From Thermoplasmata archaeon (lineage in GTDB: Archaea; Thermoplasmatota; Thermoplasmata; Lutacidiplasmatales; UBA184): a DNA stretch of 33,726 bases. Position 1 is the stretch's first letter, and every line of letters begins with the position of its first letter. Where the stretch lies: positions 1-33,726 of the forward strand of contig JAKIWO010000012.1 in assembly GCA_022749995.1 (NCBI GenBank), read 5' to 3'. The notes under the pieces are model-generated. The model was not told the origin of the DNA and ran no database searches. It worked only from the letters and a program-made list of their open reading frames with translations. Of the stretch, positions 30,813 to 33,726 are shown piece after piece. The position numbers were made by a program, and so were the translations under genes.

Positions 30813-32888
30813 TTGATTCGACCGCAGAATGCTCTTTGGCCCTTCGCCGCTCTCGCGCTCCTCCTCGCAGCTAACGCGCTCGTCCCGAGCGGCGCGGGTG
30901 AGCTGCACTCTCTCGGTGTCCACTCGAGCGGCGCGATTTCGCCGTTCGCCGCGCCGAACTCCGCCGCCACGAACGTCGCGCGGGGCTCCGTCCACTCGCC
31001 CCACGCGATCGGCCCTTCGGCCGGTCCGACCCTCACGCTCACCGGCGATTCCCCCGCGACGCTCGGTCTAACGTGGACTGCCACGGGCGACTTTACGTTC
31101 GCGAACTACACGGTGTTCCAATCCACGAGCGGGGCCGGGGGCCCGTGGTCGCCGGTAGGGGTCGACACCACCCAGGGCAGCCCGGGCTTCTCCACCGGCA
31201 GCTTGTCCCCCTCCAGCACGAATTGGTGGGAGGTGACGGAGTTCGACGCCTTCGGCTTCAGTTCGACCTCCAATGTCCTGGCGGTCACCCAACCCCCTCC
31301 CGCGGCCCTCAATGTCACGCACCCGAGCTCCTCCTCGGCCGAGTTCAACTGGACCAACAACGCCTCGTACGGGGGTCCCATCGGCTTTGTCTCCTACGGA
31401 CTGTACGAACGCGCGGGCGGCGGTGCGCCGATGCTGGTGGGCACCGTCTCCTCCGCGGGCGTGCTGAGCTACACTCTCACGGGACTCTCCGGGGGCTCGG
31501 GCTACTCGTTCTACCTGAGCAGTACCGACTGCTACGTGGCGTGCGGGCAGGGGGCCGCCCAGGAGAGCACCACGAGCTCCAACACGGTCACCTTCGGTAC
31601 GCCACTGTCCCTGGTGGCATCGATCTCGCAGTCCCGGTCGGTCGTCGACGTCGGCCAGGCCGACCTGTTCGCCTGCAATCCGTCGGGCGGTGTGGCCCCC
31701 TACAGCTTCAACTGGTCCTTCGTGAACTCGACCCTCTCCCCGGGCCTGGCCGACCAGAGCCACCGTTTCACCGCGGCCGGCGCGCCCGGGGTCAGCTGTG
31801 AGGTGAGCGATGCGGCCCACACCCTCGCGAGCGCCGCCACGAGCGTGACCGTCAACGTGGATCCCACGCTCAACGCCACCGCGAACCGGAGCAGCGCCGA
31901 CATCGACCAGTTGGTGGACTTCACCTGCACGCCGGGCGGCGGGACCGGTCCGTTCACTACCGCCTGGACCTTCGGCGACACCACCCCGAACGGTGCGTCA
32001 ACGGCCGTACACGCCTACGCGAGCGTGGCGCGGTACGTGGCGAGTTGTGCCGCGGTGGATGCCACCAACACCGAAGTGGCCACGGCGCTCGTCCTCAACG
32101 TGAGCCCCCTCCCGTCCGCTTCGGTGCGGGTGAGCTCTGCGACCGCCGCGCCCCAGACGCCCCTCAGCTTCACCGGCACCCCCGCGAACGGCACGGGGCG
32201 ATTCCCAACGGTCGGGTGGAGTTTCGGGGACGCGACCGTCGGCAGCGGAGCAGCGGTCGCCCATGCCTACGCCATTCCGGGTAACTTCACCCCCCGTTTC
32301 CGCGTGACCGACTCGAACGGGATCAGCGCGGACGCGGCCATCCAGGTCCAGATTCGTACGCTCACCATCGCCCTCGGTCCGCCGGTGACCGGCAGTCACC
32401 CGGGCTCTTCCGTCACGCTCAACGCGACCGCGCTCGGCGGCGCCGGCGGACCCTACAACTACAGCTGGACCCTCGGAGACGGCTCCGTCGCCTACGGGGC
32501 GACGGTGCACCACGCGTACGCCGCAGTCGGAACCTTCCACCCGAGCCTCGTGGTCTGGGACCGGCTCGGAGCGACGAACCATACGTCGCTCCCCGCCGTG
32601 TCGGTCAGCGCCGTGCCGCCACCTCCGCCGTTGCTGTCGGCGCTCGCCATTCTGGCAATCGCAGCGCTCCTCGGATTCATTCTCGCCCTCGTTGCCTTCG
32701 ACCGGCTGCGGCGAACCCAGTCCGAGGAGCTTCGGGCGCAAGCGCCCTGGGTACCGTCGACCGACCCGAACCGGACCGTCCGGGGCGTGAAGGTCTGTCG
32801 CGCCTGCGGCACCGCCAACCTGCCGATCCGCAGCACCTGCGAGGCGTGCGGCGGGGACCTTCCCCGCTGGGCCCAGCGAACGAGTTGA
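30813..32888 (+). CDS. PKD-domain surface protein with cytoplasmic zinc ribbon
   Basis: The 691-aa type I membrane protein starts at TTG 30813, the only start in frame before the signal peptide (hydrophobic core about 9-22). Two fibronectin-III-like domains (about 68-162 and 162-265) are followed by four PKD domains (about 266-600) with typical WTFGD/WSFGD and HAYA motifs. The first two PKD units each carry a Cys pair. A transmembrane helix (about 608-630) leads to a cytoplasmic tail ending in a zinc ribbon (Cys662, 665, 676 and 679: CRACG, CEACGG). It probably acts in cell-surface adhesion or cell-wall-like architecture, with the ribbon contacting something inside the cell. The ATG at 30788 is in another frame and short. 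Confidence 0.85.
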   Translation: MIRPQNALWPFAALALLLAANALVPSGAGELHSLGVHSSGAISPFAAPNSAATNVARGSVHSPHAIGPSAGPTLTLTGDSPATLGLTWTATGDFTFANYTVFQSTSGAGGPWSPVGVDTTQGSPGFSTGSLSPSSTNWWEVTEFDAFGFSSTSNVLAVTQPPPAALNVTHPSSSSAEFNWTNNASYGGPIGFVSYGLYERAGGGAPMLVGTVSSAGVLSYTLTGLSGGSGYSFYLSSTDCYVACGQGAAQESTTSSNTVTFGTPLSLVASISQSRSVVDVGQADLFACNPSGGVAPYSFNWSFVNSTLSPGLADQSHRFTAAGAPGVSCEVSDAAHTLASAATSVTVNVDPTLNATANRSSADIDQLVDFTCTPGGGTGPFTTAWTFGDTTPNGASTAVHAYASVARYVASCAAVDATNTEVATALVLNVSPLPSASVRVSSATAAPQTPLSFTGTPANGTGRFPTVGWSFGDATVGSGAAVAHAYAIPGNFTPRFRVTDSNGISADAAIQVQIRTLTIALGPPVTGSHPGSSVTLNATALGGAGGPYNYSWTLGDGSVAYGATVHHAYAAVGTFHPSLVVWDRLGATNHTSLPAVSVSAVPPPPPLLSALAILAIAALLGFILALVAFDRLRRTQSEELRAQAPWVPSTDPNRTVRGVKVCRACGTANLPIRSTCEACGGDLPRWAQRTS

Positions 32889-32900
32889 GCTCGGGTCCGA

Positions 32901-32922
32901 CCCCCCGGTCCGTGCCGGGGGG
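32901..32922 (+). terminator. Stem-loop after the PKD protein gene
   Basis: CCCCCCGG (32901-32908) and CCGGGGGG (32915-32922) form an 8-base stem with a 6-base loop, 12 bases after the stop. Confidence 0.5.
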
Positions 32923-32936
32923 GCTCCCAGCGACGA

Positions 32937-32945
32937 GACTATAGG
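32937..32945 (+). promoter_or_regulatory. TATA box of the GltD-like gene
   Basis: GACTATAGG is about 51 bases before ATG 32992. The implied 25-base leader contains GGTGG about 7 bases before the start. Confidence 0.5.
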
Positions 32946-32991
32946 CCGGACGCGGCTGGTGGGCCGCTCTTCACCTACGCGGTGGCGCACC

Positions 32992-33726
32992 ATGTGTCCG
33001 GACCGGTACCAGCGATTCGCCATTCCCGAGGAGACCAAGGAGGAGCGGACCGAGGGGTTCGCCGAGATCCTCCACGCCTACTCCAAGGAGGAAGCCGTGC
33101 TCGAGGCCCAGCGCTGCCTGCAGTGCGCGATGCCGTACTGCGTACAGGCGTGCCCGATCACGCAGGACTGCCGGGGGTACATCGACCTCATCGCGCAGGA
33201 GCGGTTCGACGACGCCGCCCGGCTCACGCTCCGGGAGAATCCGCTCGCCACCGTGCTGTGCAAGACCTGCTACCACTACTGCGAGGAGGACTGCATCATC
33301 GCCGGTCGGGGGGTCCCCATCGCGATCCGCCACCTGAAGCGGGCCGCGCTCGAGTTCGGCAAGTCCGACCTGGTGTACGTGCCGAGTCCCCCACGGAAAG
33401 AGCGGATCGCAATCATCGGGGGCGGGCCGGCCGGGCTCGCGGCCGCGTGGGACCTCGCGCTTCGGGGCTACTCCATCTCCCTGTACGAAGCCGAACCGTT
33501 CCTCGGCGGCCAGGTCGCGACGATCCCGAAGTACCACATGGACGGCGACGAGCTGGACGACGACCTGTCCAGGTTCCGGGACCTGGACATCACCTTCGTC
33601 ACCGGTAAGCGCGCCGGCGCCGATTTCACGCCGGAGTCGTTGCTCCAACAGGGCTACCTCGCCGTCTTCGTGGCGGTGGGCGCGTGGGACCCGCGCGGAT
33701 TGGGGATCCCGGGGGAGCACCTGCCG
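32992..33726 (+). CDS. GltD-like iron-sulfur NAD(P)-dependent flavoprotein, partial
   Basis: The 245 residues before the window edge show the N-terminal ferredoxin-like domain of the glutamate synthase small subunit family. Two cysteine clusters are present: Cys42, 45, 50 and 54 (CLQCAMPYCVQAC) and Cys90, 93, 97 and 101 (CKTCYHYCEEDC), expected to hold two 4Fe-4S clusters. The FAD-binding motif IIGGGPAGLAAA follows at 141-152. Such proteins pass electrons from NAD(P)H to a partner such as glutamate synthase large subunit, or act in related oxidoreductases; the partner is not visible. ATG 32992 has a TATA box and a GGTGG upstream. The gene is cut at 33726. Confidence 0.9.
   Translation, partial: MCPDRYQRFAIPEETKEERTEGFAEILHAYSKEEAVLEAQRCLQCAMPYCVQACPITQDCRGYIDLIAQERFDDAARLTLRENPLATVLCKTCYHYCEEDCIIAGRGVPIAIRHLKRAALEFGKSDLVYVPSPPRKERIAIIGGGPAGLAAAWDLALRGYSISLYEAEPFLGGQVATIPKYHMDGDELDDDLSRFRDLDITFVTGKRAGADFTPESLLQQGYLAVFVAVGAWDPRGLGIPGEHLP

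Noticed and set aside
1-33726. CRISPR array or cas genes
   Set aside because: No regularly spaced direct repeats and no Cas-like protein were seen.

Overview
The window is archaeal, most likely from a high-GC member of the Thermoplasmatota. It encodes a group II chaperonin (thermosome), aIF2-beta, deoxyhypusine synthase and an archaeal presenilin-like protease. Most transcription units start with a TATA box about 24-30 bases before the start codon (leaderless or nearly so), while inner operon genes carry Shine-Dalgarno motifs. Long PKD and Ser/Thr-rich membrane-anchored surface proteins also fit that group. The assignment is inferred from gene content only.

Layout. 1-2265: accessory DNA with a transposase remnant and two related secreted proteins; the second has lower third-position GC than its neighbours. 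2328-6102: thermosome, an unrecognised 135-aa protein and class II lysyl-tRNA synthetase. 6135-8082 (minus strand): a surface protein, then a winged-helix regulator with a small membrane partner. The latter pair diverges from a tightly packed plus-strand run (8136-14899): ABC ATPase, permease, valyl-tRNA synthetase, aldo/keto reductase and HAD phosphatase. 14958-17501: aIF2-beta fused to a TRAM domain, presenilin homologue and deoxyhypusine synthase. 17671-17744: tRNA-Lys(CUU).

An island follows the tRNA: a VapBC toxin-antitoxin pair, a stretch crowded with inverted repeats, a coupled DUF1326/DUF2182 pair, a DUF1801 protein, an AbiE-type (type IV) toxin-antitoxin pair, a nickel permease with its NikR regulator, and a dual-specificity-phosphatase-like protein with a methyltransferase. 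A 12-base copy of the tRNA 3' end lies beyond vapBC and may be an attachment-site scar.

The most unusual gene is at 26311-28539. One 742-aa frame joins a full-length IS630-type transposase fold to an M29-aminopeptidase-like fold. By eye, all three DDE catalytic acids and all five M29 metal-ligand positions are replaced, so it looks like a double pseudoenzyme kept as an intact protein. It is followed by a PiT-type phosphate transporter with a degenerate first signature, a GNAT acetyltransferase and a VOC-fold protein that diverge from one symmetric TATA box, a four-PKD surface protein with a cytoplasmic zinc ribbon, and the start of a GltD-like iron-sulfur flavoprotein cut by the window edge.
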